Positions 16,763 to 25,940 of a DNA stretch of 64,000 nucleotides are shown here, piece after piece (the stretch's first letter is position 1; each line of letters begins with the position of its first letter). The notes beneath the pieces are model-generated. The model did no database searches and was not told where the DNA came from. It saw nothing but the letters and a program-made list of their open reading frames with translations. The position numbers and the translations under genes are program-made. The stretch is from Pirellula sp. (lineage in GTDB: Bacteria > Planctomycetota > Planctomycetia > Pirellulales > Lacipirellulaceae): the NCBI GenBank assembly GCA_013822725.1, contig PNKX01000004.1, positions 62,001-126,000 of the forward strand, written 5' to 3'.

Positions 16763-17998
16763 TTAGCCTTTGAAGAGTTGAGTCGCGGCGTCGCGAATCG
16801 AGTCGATGACGTAATTGACGTGCTGATCGGTGTACTTCTCGTTCAGCGGCAAGACCAACACCGAAGCGAGCGCTTCGTACGTACCGGGGAACTTGTCGCG
16901 GCTGTAGTCGACCGCCTCGGGCCGAGCGAGCGTGAACGGGAAGCGACTGTTGCCGAAGGTCCGCTGATCGCGGATTACCTGGCACTCGAAGGCCGGCTTC
17001 TGGATGTAACGCGGGGCGCAGAGGATGTCGCGCTCGCGTAATCCGCGGGCCAGGCCGTCGATGCCTCCCTCGAACTGGTCGCCGTCGATGCGGAGACAGT
17101 ACTTCCAGTAGGTGTGCTTCGCGTTCGCATCGACTGCCGGCGTGCTGATGCCGGGGAGATCGGAGAGGCCGTCCGTCAATTTTGCCGCCATCCGCGTGCG
17201 ACGTTCGACGAAGTCGCCGAGCTTCTGCATCTGGGCGACGGCGACGGCGCCAGTCAGTTCGTTCATCCGGTAGTTGAGGGCGAGGAAGTAGTGATCGGGC
17301 TTCGCATCGCCGTAGCCCCACGCCTTATTGATGAACAGGTACATGCGACGGGCGAGGTCGGGATCGTTCGAGGTGACGATGCCCCCTTCGCCGGTGGTGA
17401 TGTGCTTCCCTTGCTGGAGGCTGAAGCAACCGATGTCGCCCCAGGCGCCGACTTTCACGCCGTCGAGCTCGGCGCCGAAGGCCTGGGCGCAGTCTTCGAT
17501 CACCGGAATGTTGCGGCTGCGGGCCAATTCCATAATTTCACCCATCCGCGCCGGATTGCCGAAGAGGTGGGTAACCATGATCGCCTTGGTCTTCGGGCTG
17601 ATCGCCTTCTCGATCGTCTCGGCCGTGAGGTTGTAGGTGAGCGGATCGACGTCCGCGAAGACGGGGATGGCCGACTGGTAGATGATCGGCGTGAGGGCGC
17701 CCATGTCGGTGATCGCGGTGGTGATCACTTCGTCGCCCGGCTCGGGGTCAATGGCGGCGAGCGCCGTGTGGAGCGCGGCCGTGCCGTGCGAGCAGGCGTA
17801 GGCCGAGGCGACGCCGGTGTAGGCGGCGAATTCTTCCTCGAGCCGCTTCACGAACTTGCCCTTGGTGCTGGTGAGCGTGCCGCTCTCAATCGCCTCGGCC
17901 AGCGCCACCATTTCGTCGTCGCCGAGTTCGCGGCCGGTCGCGTTTTGATCAGAAGGGAGTTGAATCTTTTCGAGAGGAGCTTTCAGGTCGGTAGCCAC
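16763..17998 (-). CDS. DegT/DnrJ/EryC1 aminotransferase
   Basis: 411 residues. This PLP enzyme transfers an amino group, usually from glutamate, to a nucleotide-linked keto-sugar. The Schiff-base Lys is Lys198 in CFSLQQGKHITTGEGG; other family motifs are VIEDCAQAFGAE and NYRMNELTGAVAVAQ. The start is GTG. It is followed 5 bases later by the Gfo/Idh gene. With the hexapeptide transferase it forms a probable dehydrogenase-aminotransferase-acetyltransferase trio for a diacetylated diamino sugar. A perosamine-type product remains possible. Confidence 0.9.
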   Translation of the reverse strand: MATDLKAPLEKIQLPSDQNATGRELGDDEMVALAEAIESGTLTSTKGKFVKRLEEEFAAYTGVASAYACSHGTAALHTALAAIDPEPGDEVITTAITDMGALTPIIYQSAIPVFADVDPLTYNLTAETIEKAISPKTKAIMVTHLFGNPARMGEIMELARSRNIPVIEDCAQAFGAELDGVKVGAWGDIGCFSLQQGKHITTGEGGIVTSNDPDLARRMYLFINKAWGYGDAKPDHYFLALNYRMNELTGAVAVAQMQKLGDFVERRTRMAAKLTDGLSDLPGISTPAVDANAKHTYWKYCLRIDGDQFEGGIDGLARGLRERDILCAPRYIQKPAFECQVIRDQRTFGNSRFPFTLARPEAVDYSRDKFPGTYEALASVLVLPLNEKYTDQHVNYVIDSIRDAATQLFKG

Positions 17999-18063
17999 AG
18001 ATGTCGGTTCCTGGGTGTCTAGAGATGCTTCAGCAAATGGTGGAATAGCAATGTGCGGGAAAG

Positions 18064-18933
18064 CTATACGAGTTGTGCGGTCGGAGTAGATTCGGAAACA
18101 GATTCACAATTGTCGTCGATGGGAAGTTGGCTGCCTCGTGGAGCGCTGGCCGCCGGGGTTCGCAGGCGATCCGCCACGATTGTTGCGAGAAGTCGCAAAT
18201 GTCCGAGCGAGGCGCGCACGACGCGCATCTTAGAATGTCCGGCGACGCGGGAACGGAGCAGCGCGGGGTGTTCGACGACAACGCCCCCCTGCTGCAAGAC
18301 CTTGCAAAGAAGTTCGGCGACGCCAACGAACCGTTCGTTTTCGAGTTCGACGTCGATAACCGTCGAGCGCCGGTAGACGCGAAAGCAACTGGTGTAGCAC
18401 GACAGCTTGTGACGGCAGGCCACGCCGTAGAGCTGCGACGCCAGCCGCGAAAGCCGCAGCCGCCAGAGGGGGACGTTCTCGACGCCGCCGGCGCGGTGGT
18501 AGGGAGACGCCGTCACCAGATCGACGTTGGCCGCGAGCAGCGGAATCAGTTCGCCCATCAGCAACGGATCGTACGAGCCGTCGCAATCCATCGAGACGAC
18601 GACTTCGTGACGCGCCGCCTGGATGCCGGTGCCAATCGCCGCCGCGATGCCTAGATTGGTTCCATGTTCGATTAGTCGGTAACCATCGCGGCCACCAACT
18701 GCTGTCTGCAATAACCCGACGGTGCCGTCGCTGCTACCGTCGTCGATCAGGAGGAACTCAAATTCGTAACGGCCGCCGAGTTCTCTCTCGACCTTCGCCA
18801 GCGATGCCACGAGACTGTCGACGCATTCCCGCTCATTGAACAGGGGAACGACGACGCTCACGGCAATCGTGCTGGCAGCGGGGGCGTTGTCGGTCGTTGA
18901 ATGCAACATGAGGGAAGCGGTATCGGATGACAT
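18064..18933 (-). CDS. Family 2 glycosyltransferase, DPM1-like
   Basis: 289 residues. A GT-A fold: VSVVVPLFNERECVDSL, FEFLLIDDGSSDGT, and the metal-binding region VVVSMDCDGSYDP (in place of a plain DxD). The order resembles polyprenyl-phosphate sugar synthases such as DPM1, but no C-terminal membrane helices follow; the tail is short and polar. It either charges a lipid carrier, perhaps for the GT39-like enzyme, or extends the repeat unit. It lies 65 bases upstream of the aminotransferase. Confidence 0.8.
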   Translation of the reverse strand: MSSDTASLMLHSTTDNAPAASTIAVSVVVPLFNERECVDSLVASLAKVERELGGRYEFEFLLIDDGSSDGTVGLLQTAVGGRDGYRLIEHGTNLGIAAAIGTGIQAARHEVVVSMDCDGSYDPLLMGELIPLLAANVDLVTASPYHRAGGVENVPLWRLRLSRLASQLYGVACRHKLSCYTSCFRVYRRSTVIDVELENERFVGVAELLCKVLQQGGVVVEHPALLRSRVAGHSKMRVVRASLGHLRLLATIVADRLRTPAASAPRGSQLPIDDNCESVSESTPTAQLV

Positions 18934-18963
18934 GAGGAGAGAATCGCCGCCAAGCGAGAAGGA

Positions 18964-19770
18964 TTAGCCGTAGAGAATGCTTGCTGCAGGTGGTTCCAGT
19001 TGCTCGCGATCGAAGCGCCGCAGCCCCAGCTTTTGCGCGGCGAGCAACGTGAGGTACGCCGGGTTCAGGAAGACGTACCGACGCCACAGCCGCCGCGGCT
19101 CCTGCACAAGTCGGTAGAGCCATTCCAAGCCCCAACGTTGCAGCAGCGGAGGCGCCTGCGGCAACAGGCCGCTGTGAAAGTTAAACGCGGCGCCGACGGC
19201 GAGCGTCGGCATCGAGAGCGCCTCGCGGGCCTCAAACGCAAAGACCTCCTGCCGCGGGCAGCCCAGCCCGACGAACATGATCCGGGCGCCGCTGTCGCGA
19301 ACCTCCGCCATCAGGTCGCGCCATTCTGGTTCGCTCAGTTGGCGGAACTTCGACGACCGCGTGCCGGCTATCTGCAACGCTGGAAACTGTTCAGTCAGGT
19401 TGTTTGACAGCGTGTCGAGCAATGGCTCGTCGCCGCCGAAGAGGAAGATCGGCAGGCCGTTTTCGGCCGCGGCGCGACAGACTTCGAGCATCAATTGCGG
19501 ACCGTAGACGCGCTCGCTCAATCCGGCGCGATGCAGCAGATTAAGTCCCCACCGCACCGGTTGGCCATCGGGGCAAACCAGGTCGAGCGCATTGAGCCGA
19601 TAGCGGTGCGCCGCGTCGAGGACGCCAGTCATCACGCCATGAACGGCCAGTGCAGAGACCGCCAGCGAGCGTTGCTCCCGCGCCGCGACGACGATGCGTT
19701 CGACCGCCCCTGCGTAGTCGACGGCGTCGATGCCAACGCCAAGCAAGTTATGTTTGCCCCGGTCGATCAT
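18964..19770 (-). CDS. WecG/TagA/CpsF-family glycosyltransferase
   Basis: 268 residues, GT26. Family motifs: [49 protein letters not shown] and [20 protein letters not shown], then [20 protein letters not shown]. These enzymes add a sugar, often N-acetylmannosamine or a uronate, to a lipid-linked primer at the inner face of the membrane. Its start overlaps the epimerase stop by 4 bases (ATGA). Confidence 0.93.
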   Translation of the reverse strand: MIDRGKHNLLGVGIDAVDYAGAVERIVVAAREQRSLAVSALAVHGVMTGVLDAAHRYRLNALDLVCPDGQPVRWGLNLLHRAGLSERVYGPQLMLEVCRAAAENGLPIFLFGGDEPLLDTLSNNLTEQFPALQIAGTRSSKFRQLSEPEWRDLMAEVRDSGARIMFVGLGCPRQEVFAFEAREALSMPTLAVGAAFNFHSGLLPQAPPLLQRWGLEWLYRLVQEPRRLWRRYVFLNPAYLTLLAAQKLGLRRFDREQLEPPAASILYG

Positions 19771-20846
19771 GCGACGGCCGCCTCCGTCCAGCGATCGACG
19801 TTGGCGTCGTAGATCTCTTGAAGAATCTCAGCGACGTCGTATTCGAGCCGCCAATCGGGGTAGTCAGCCTTGAATCGCTGCAGACCGCTGATCCACCATT
19901 GGTGGTCGCCGGCGCGATTCTCTTCGGCGTAGGTCCACGCCGCCTCGCGACCGCTGATCTGCTCGCAGAGGCCGATCGCTTCGATCATCGAGCAGTTGCT
20001 CTCGCGACCGCCGCCAATGTTGTAAACGGCGCCGCTGCGCGGGTTCTGATGAAACGCGTCGAACGCGCGAATCAAGTCGCGGCTGTGGATGTTGTCCCGC
20101 ACCTGCTTGCCGCCGTAGCCGAACACCGTGTAGGGCCGGTCGGTGACGATGCATTTCATCAGGTAGGCGAGGAAGCCGTGCAACTGCGTGCCGGAATGGC
20201 TCGGGCCGGTGAGGCAACCGCCGCGGAAGCAGACGGTTTTCATGCCGAAGTAACGCCCATACTCCTGCACCAGCATATCGGCCGCGACCTTGGAGGCCCC
20301 GAAGAGACTGTGCATCGATTGGTCGATCGACAGATCCTCGCCAATGCCGTCGGCGTACTGGTGCGCGGGATCAATTTCCCAGCGCGTCGTTTGTTCAATG
20401 AGGGGTAGGCGGTTGGGGGCGTCGCCGTAGACCTTGTTCGTCGAGGTGAAAATGAACGTCGCATCCGGGGCGTGCTGGCGAACCGCTTCGAGCATGTTGA
20501 GCGTGCCGTTGGCGTTTACCGAAAAGTCGGTCTTCGGCTCGCGAGCCGCCCAATCGTGCGAAGGCTGAGCGGCGGCGTGAATGACCAACTCGACGTTGGC
20601 GCCGTAGCGAGCAAGAAGCATTTCGATCGCGTCGTCATCACGAATGTCGAGCGAGACGTGTTCGTAGCGCGAACCCAAATCGGCCTGCAACCGATCGCGA
20701 TTCCAGAGGGTCGACGCCTCGTCGCCGAAGAAGCGACGGCGCATGTCATTGTCGACGCCGACGACGTCCAGCCCCTTCTCAGCGAAATAGCGAACGGCTT
20801 CGGAGCCGATCAGTCCGGCGGAGCCGGTGACGATAGCGATACTCAT
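19767..20846 (-). CDS. NAD-dependent nucleotide-sugar epimerase, CDP-tyvelose epimerase-like
   Basis: 359 residues, extended short-chain dehydrogenase. The dinucleotide motif is [26 protein letters not shown] and [17 protein letters not shown] resemble CDP-paratose/tyvelose 2-epimerases. The usual catalytic Tyr of the YxxxK pair appears as Phe182 in [12 protein letters not shown], while Lys186 is kept. Upstream STNKVYGD supplies Thr and a nearby Tyr140. I recall similar Phe variants in related bacterial proteins, so it may be a subfamily trait. The sugar nucleotide is not known. Confidence 0.85.
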   Translation of the reverse strand: MSIAIVTGSAGLIGSEAVRYFAEKGLDVVGVDNDMRRRFFGDEASTLWNRDRLQADLGSRYEHVSLDIRDDDAIEMLLARYGANVELVIHAAAQPSHDWAAREPKTDFSVNANGTLNMLEAVRQHAPDATFIFTSTNKVYGDAPNRLPLIEQTTRWEIDPAHQYADGIGEDLSIDQSMHSLFGASKVAADMLVQEYGRYFGMKTVCFRGGCLTGPSHSGTQLHGFLAYLMKCIVTDRPYTVFGYGGKQVRDNIHSRDLIRAFDAFHQNPRSGAVYNIGGGRESNCSMIEAIGLCEQISGREAAWTYAEENRAGDHQWWISGLQRFKADYPDWRLEYDVAEILQEIYDANVDRWTEAAVA

Positions 20847-20914
20847 AGCGGTGTCTTCAGAATGCTTTCAGGCGGGTGCGTCAATGGTGCGGTCGAACGT
20901 CTCAGTCCAGCTGC

Positions 20915-22186
20915 TTATCCAACGGCAGCGGTGTTTCTCAGTGGTTCCATGTTGGCGGCGTTCACATCGGCGACAGCGGCGTTGCTCACGCTGCCTAGCT
21001 TCGCGCCACGCCGCTGTTGCGATGCTTCCAGCGCGATGGCGTAGATTTCGAGCAAGCGCGTGTAGTTATGCCGCGGCAGGAACCGGCCTTCATAGGCCCG
21101 ACGGGCGGCGGTACGCATCGCGTCGCGTTCGGCGGCGCTCGCGGACGTGATCTGCAATACTTTCGCCGCCAAGTCGGTCGGATCGCCGGCCGTGAACAGC
21201 GCGCCGGTGACGCCGTCGTCAACCAGTTCCGCCATGGCTCCGAGCCGCGACGCGACGACGGGCGTGCCGGTCGCGTAGGCTTCGGCAATCGTGCGACCGA
21301 ACGTCTCGTACCAGAGCGAGGGCATCAGCAGTGCGGCGGCATCGCCAATGACGCGTTGCGCCTCGGCATTCGAGCGTTCGCCGAGGCAACTGATGCGCGG
21401 ATCACGTGCCGCTGCGGCCTCGACTTGGCTCTTCAAGGGACCAGCGCCGACGACCACCAGCGGCGGCAACGTTGCGTTGCCTTCCCAAGCCGCCAGGGCG
21501 GTGGCGATCCCCTTTTCCGGCGACAGCCGACCGACGAGCGCGACATACCCCCCGACGCCGGCGCCAATGCCGGGATCGGGTGAGACCGAGTTGTACTTCA
21601 CATGAATCTTCTCAGCCGGCAGCCCGGCGTCGACGAACTTCTGTCGGGCGAACTCGGTGAGCGTAAAGAAGGCGTCGACGCGATTCCGCCAGACGCCCCG
21701 CGCGCGATGCGTCACCTGCATGGCGCCTACCACCGCGCTCGCCGCCGCGCTCTCGCGATAGCAGCGATGTCGTATGGCCGGCCAAGGGATTGCTCGGCCC
21801 ACGCATTCCTCGCATGGCCGGCCGTCGCGCATCAGGTACGAATTCGCACACAACAGTCGGTAGTTGCGGAGGGCCTGCACCACGGCGACGCCGGCACGGT
21901 GAGCCACGTCGCAAACTGACGGCGAAATCAACGGAAACGTATTCGTCGCATGCAGCACGTCGGGCCGATGCGTGCGAATCAGCTCCGCCACGTCGCGCGC
22001 CGCTTGGCGGTTCCACAGCGTCGTCAAGGCCGCCTTCACGCCGCTGGCGCCGACGAGTTCCTCGTTGCGACGAACATATTCGACCACCTGATGTCCGTTC
22101 GCCTGCAGCAGTTCACGCTCTTCCTCGAACGAACGATCTTCGCCGCCCCGTTGCGTGTAGTAGCTGTGACACAGGAGGATCTTCAT
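20915..22186 (-). CDS. Family 4 glycosyltransferase
   Basis: 423 residues, GT-B fold. The N-terminal half starts MKILLCHSYYTQRGGEDRSF and has a Cys-rich stretch LLCANSYLMRDGRPCEECVG often seen in this subgroup. The C-terminal half has VALVGRLSPEKGI, the donor site LMPSLWYETFGRTIAEAYA with its conserved Glu, and GTPVVASRLGAMAELVDDG. GGAGG 7 bases before ATG 22186 supports the start; the open frame further upstream is a shadow of the flippase. It overlaps the flippase stop by 4 bases. Confidence 0.9.
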   Translation of the reverse strand: MKILLCHSYYTQRGGEDRSFEEERELLQANGHQVVEYVRRNEELVGASGVKAALTTLWNRQAARDVAELIRTHRPDVLHATNTFPLISPSVCDVAHRAGVAVVQALRNYRLLCANSYLMRDGRPCEECVGRAIPWPAIRHRCYRESAAASAVVGAMQVTHRARGVWRNRVDAFFTLTEFARQKFVDAGLPAEKIHVKYNSVSPDPGIGAGVGGYVALVGRLSPEKGIATALAAWEGNATLPPLVVVGAGPLKSQVEAAAARDPRISCLGERSNAEAQRVIGDAAALLMPSLWYETFGRTIAEAYATGTPVVASRLGAMAELVDDGVTGALFTAGDPTDLAAKVLQITSASAAERDAMRTAARRAYEGRFLPRHNYTRLLEIYAIALEASQQRRGAKLGSVSNAAVADVNAANMEPLRNTAAVG

Positions 22187-23532
22187 CGCGATTCCTCCAG
22201 CACCGGCTCGCCGACAGCGATGCCGGCGAACGGCTGCGAGTGAGCAGAGCGCATCGCAGGTTGCGCGTCGGCCAATTGCCGCCGCGCTTCCGCGAGATAC
22301 CACCAGAGCCCAAGCACCGCCTTGATCACCGCGCCGGCGAGCGTCGCGTAGGCGGCGCCGACGATCCCCCACGATTGCACCAATGCCACGCCCAGCGTGA
22401 GATTGATCACAATCCCTGCCAGATGCGACAGGAAAACTTGATCAGGCCGGTGGAGTACGAACAGAGCCCGCGCCGCCGGCAATGATGCGCCTGCGAAGAC
22501 CTGTGCCAGCGTCAGCACGATGACGGCATGCTGCGTTCCCTGGTACTCGCTGCCGTAGAACGCCGGCACGATCCAGGCGCTCGTCACGACAATCACGCCG
22601 AAATACGCCAACATCACTCCCGAGAGCCAACCGGTCGCCTGCCACATCAGGTGGTCGGCCGCCGCGGCGCCGCGCTGCTTCAGTTCCTGCACGAACTGCG
22701 GCAGCAGAATGTTGCTTAGCGCCACGTGCAGCGGCGTCGGCAACGCCGCGATGATCGCACAGGCCCCGAACACGCCCGCTGTCGCGTCGTTGGCGACAAT
22801 CGCCAACAGCCACGGGAACATCTGCGTCCGCACGATCTCGCCGACCTGCGTGGCGACGCTCCAACTGCCGAGGCTCCAGTTCTTGCGGAAGGCGGCGAGC
22901 CCCGGCGCTTGTCGGAACTGAATCAGCGCCCGATTTGCGAAGAACCACACAGCCGCGACAATCGCGCTCGACGCCCCCATCGCCGCGAATGACGTCGCCG
23001 CGTTGAGGCGACCAGTAAGATGCAGGCCCGCCATCATCGCCAGCTGCAGCAGGCTCACGCTGCCGCTGATCGCGACGGCCGCTTCGGGTTTCAGTTCGGC
23101 GTACACGACGCGGCGCGCAAACTCACGCAACAACACGAATGGCGTCGCCAACGCCAGCGCTGCCGCCACCCAGCCATGCTCCGGTTTCTCGATTCCGAAT
23201 AGCACCACCGCGGCCACCGCGAAGGCGAAGGAGGTGAGTGCGATCAAGGCCATCGTATTGGCCAGGACACCACCCAAATAACTGCGGCGAGACTCGCGGT
23301 CGGCATGATCCGCCGAGTAAACCGTATAGGGCGCTGTGATGAGCGATTCTTGAATCGCGATCGCGACGAACAACAGCGGGAAGAAGATGATGAACAGCCC
23401 CAACTCGTCGGGGCCGCCCCAACGGCCCAGCAGAATCGTCACCCCAAACGTCGTCGCTCCCAACAGCGCACGCTCGACGATCGCCGCAGCTGCGAGCGAG
23501 GCTTTCGAGCGGTTGAAGCGAAGGAGGTTCAT
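22183..23532 (-). CDS. Polysaccharide flippase (Wzx-like, MOP family)
   Basis: 449 residues with about twelve to fourteen hydrophobic segments spread over the whole length, starting ALLGATTFGVTILLGRWGG and ending GIVGAAYATLAGAVIKAVLG. The pattern fits oligosaccharide-lipid flippases that turn the finished repeat unit to the periplasmic side of the inner membrane. Sequence is fast-evolving in this family, so the call rests on topology, length and context between two glycosyltransferases. Confidence 0.82.
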   Translation of the reverse strand: MNLLRFNRSKASLAAAAIVERALLGATTFGVTILLGRWGGPDELGLFIIFFPLLFVAIAIQESLITAPYTVYSADHADRESRRSYLGGVLANTMALIALTSFAFAVAAVVLFGIEKPEHGWVAAALALATPFVLLREFARRVVYAELKPEAAVAISGSVSLLQLAMMAGLHLTGRLNAATSFAAMGASSAIVAAVWFFANRALIQFRQAPGLAAFRKNWSLGSWSVATQVGEIVRTQMFPWLLAIVANDATAGVFGACAIIAALPTPLHVALSNILLPQFVQELKQRGAAAADHLMWQATGWLSGVMLAYFGVIVVTSAWIVPAFYGSEYQGTQHAVIVLTLAQVFAGASLPAARALFVLHRPDQVFLSHLAGIVINLTLGVALVQSWGIVGAAYATLAGAVIKAVLGLWWYLAEARRQLADAQPAMRSAHSQPFAGIAVGEPVLEESR

Positions 23533-23606
23533 CGAGGCGGAAACAAATTGGAGCTATGAGCTAACTGAGGGCTTCGTGACGCGGGCGACTTCGTTTCTCT
23601 AGTAGT

Positions 23607-24497
23607 TCAGGTAATCTTCATCGGACGACTGACGGTACGGCGCAACCGGACTCTGCCGCCGGTCGCGCTCTCCAAACCGAAGAGGACGTAGGGCGCGAGC
23701 CAATAGACGGCTTTCGGTCGCGGCGCATGGGCCCGGACGAACGCCCACCATTGCCGGGGCGGGCGATATCCTTTGGGGCCGAGCATCCGGCGCCATCGCT
23801 GCGCGAGCGGCAACTTTGCGTCGAACGACGAATTGGCGATCGGATTCAGCCGGCACTCGCCCAGGTGCCCTGGCGCCAGTAGCACTGGAATTCCCTGCTT
23901 GCGGGCGCGAATACCGTAATCGCCGTCGGCGAAGAAGTGAGTGTAGGCGCGATCAAGCGCTCCGATCCGCTCCTCTGCTTCGCGAGGAATCAGCACGATG
24001 TTGCCGTTGATGCTGTCGCACAGCTGCGGCTCGTCGGTCGGCTCCATAACGCTGACGTTGTACCAACCCTGTCGCCGCATGCCGCCGGTGCAAGTCTTGC
24101 CGGCATCGGGATCGCACGTCGCCCCCACAGTGATGGTCGCCGGGTCGCCGGAAGCCGCCTGGACGTTCAAGAGCGCCATGAGGGCGCCATCACGCAATTT
24201 CACGTCATCGTTCAGCCACAAGTAGAACTTCGCCGGACGTGCGGCCTCCCAGGCCATCATCGTGCCGCCGACCCAGTACTGATTTCCGTCGCCTTGCAGC
24301 ACGGTCGCGCCGGGGAACTCGCTGCGAACGGCGTCGCCCGTGCCGTCCGAACTCCCATCGTCGGTGAGCACTACGCGCAGTTCGGCGCCGGCCGGCAACT
24401 CCTGTTGATACAACGCACGCAGGCAGCGTAACGTCGTCTCGCGACGATTGAAGCAAGTAAGCAACACGGCGATGTCATAGGAAGAGCTGTCGGTCAT
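23607..24497 (-). CDS. Family 2 glycosyltransferase
   Basis: 296 residues. GT-A motifs: DIAVLLTCFNRRETTLRCL, RVVLTDDGSSDGT, and FYLWLNDDVKLRDGAL with the metal-binding acidic residues. NQYWVGGTMMAWEAA and HFFADGDYGIRARKQGI are typical of rhamnosyl/galactosyl transferases of this type. The upstream frame is open through part of the next gene, but ATG 24497 shares its A with that gene's TGA, so the pair is coupled. Sugar unknown. Confidence 0.88.
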   Translation of the reverse strand: MTDSSSYDIAVLLTCFNRRETTLRCLRALYQQELPAGAELRVVLTDDGSSDGTGDAVRSEFPGATVLQGDGNQYWVGGTMMAWEAARPAKFYLWLNDDVKLRDGALMALLNVQAASGDPATITVGATCDPDAGKTCTGGMRRQGWYNVSVMEPTDEPQLCDSINGNIVLIPREAEERIGALDRAYTHFFADGDYGIRARKQGIPVLLAPGHLGECRLNPIANSSFDAKLPLAQRWRRMLGPKGYRPPRQWWAFVRAHAPRPKAVYWLAPYVLFGLESATGGRVRLRRTVSRPMKIT

Positions 24498-25894
24498 CAC
24501 TGCGGCCTCGCCATACGCTCCCGATTGAACTGCCATTGATGTTCGTCGGCGACCTGCACAGGCGCCAGTTGCGAAGAGGTAGCGAAGCCTGCCGCCAGAG
24601 CCGGCACGCGAATCGCTACGGCGGCCATCGCCATCAGGACGAAATAGGCGCCGATGCCGGCCCCGGGAAACTTTGATTCCGTCACCGCATGGACGAGCGA
24701 GAAGACGAGAAGGCAAACCACAAACAGATCGCCCGCGTCGCCCCAGCGCTCGAAGCGCACTCCCGCGACCACGGCGGTCGCGACGACCCACGCGAGGTAG
24801 AGCGCTGCGCCAATGACGCCAACCGCCAGCATCAGATCTAGATAGCCGTTGTGAGCATGCGGAATGTGCCAGGCGAAAATCGCCGAGTACTTCAGCACGT
24901 TCTTCTCGCCCCAGAACCCGCCATAGCCATGCCCTGCCAACGGCCGCTTCTCCGCCGACTTCCACAATTCATTCCACAACGGTAGTCGTCCCGTCAGCGA
25001 ACTGACGTTTTCCCGCCGTCCCATCGAGGCGACGTTCATACTCTGATCGAGGTCGGAGACCGACACGAAGTTCGCCGCGATGCTCCCCAGGCACAGGACC
25101 GCCGTGCCGATGCTCATCACCAACCAGCGCTGCATCCCCTTGGCGCTCAGCACGGCGGCGAGCGCCGCGGCGACGATTAGCGCCAAGAGCGTCGTCCGTG
25201 ACTTGCTCAACGCCAGGCCCGCAAGTCCGGCGGCGATCAGCAGCCGCCGCATCCAGGGCCGATCGCGTTTCATCCAGACGGCGCCGGCCGCCGCTAAGGC
25301 GAGCAGCGCACATTGCACCGCCTGATCGTTCGGATGGCACGTCCCGGCAAACCGATAATCGCTCCGCCAGGGGCGGAACATGCCGAGCCCTAGCTCCGCA
25401 AGCACGCCGACGCCGACCAATCCCCCGAGCGCGAGTAACATGATCGCCAGCAGATCGTCCATATCGAATCGCGTCGCCGCGCCGTAGGCGCCGATCAGCA
25501 TCAATCCCAGGATGCCAAGTTTGCGGACGGTTTGAGCCGAGTCGGTCGTCCACAACAAGCTCGCCACGCACCAGCCGACGTACGCCGCGCAAAACCACAT
25601 CAACGGATGACGCCAATTGATCCCCGCTGAGGACGACGTCATCCAACAGACGAAACCCATCGCTCCCAGCAGCACGAAGCCGACTGCCGAGCTGGTCGTC
25701 GTCACGCCCTGTTGAGCGGCAAACCGATTCTCGATACGGTTCGCGTCGAGCGTGCTCTGCTCGAACAGCACTTTGCTTTGACCGAGCGAATGTCCCACGA
25801 TCCAGAACGAAACGACGATCGTCGCTGCCGCCGCAAGGCGGGCGTTCCACGCGGCGTGCCGCGTCGTCGAGATGTCGTCACGTTCCGAATTCAT
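24497..25894 (-). CDS. O-antigen ligase/polymerase-like membrane protein (Wzy candidate)
   Basis: 465 residues with about eleven membrane segments. The large periplasmic loop (SSLTGRLPLWNELWKSAEKR then PLAGHGYGGFWG and AWHIPHAHNGYLDLMLAVG) contains the R...H pattern of the Wzy/WaaL superfamily: Arg in TGRLPLW and His in HNGYLD. In a Wzx/Wzy locus this would be the polymerase joining repeat units in the periplasm; ligase activity cannot be excluded. It sits between the chain-length gene and a GT2. Confidence 0.85.
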   Translation of the reverse strand: MNSERDDISTTRHAAWNARLAAAATIVVSFWIVGHSLGQSKVLFEQSTLDANRIENRFAAQQGVTTTSSAVGFVLLGAMGFVCWMTSSSAGINWRHPLMWFCAAYVGWCVASLLWTTDSAQTVRKLGILGLMLIGAYGAATRFDMDDLLAIMLLALGGLVGVGVLAELGLGMFRPWRSDYRFAGTCHPNDQAVQCALLALAAAGAVWMKRDRPWMRRLLIAAGLAGLALSKSRTTLLALIVAAALAAVLSAKGMQRWLVMSIGTAVLCLGSIAANFVSVSDLDQSMNVASMGRRENVSSLTGRLPLWNELWKSAEKRPLAGHGYGGFWGEKNVLKYSAIFAWHIPHAHNGYLDLMLAVGVIGAALYLAWVVATAVVAGVRFERWGDAGDLFVVCLLVFSLVHAVTESKFPGAGIGAYFVLMAMAAVAIRVPALAAGFATSSQLAPVQVADEHQWQFNRERMARPQ

Positions 25895-25940
25895 GAAAAG
25901 ACCGTAGGATGCTGCCGTTCGTTGGCTCGCTCAATGAGGA

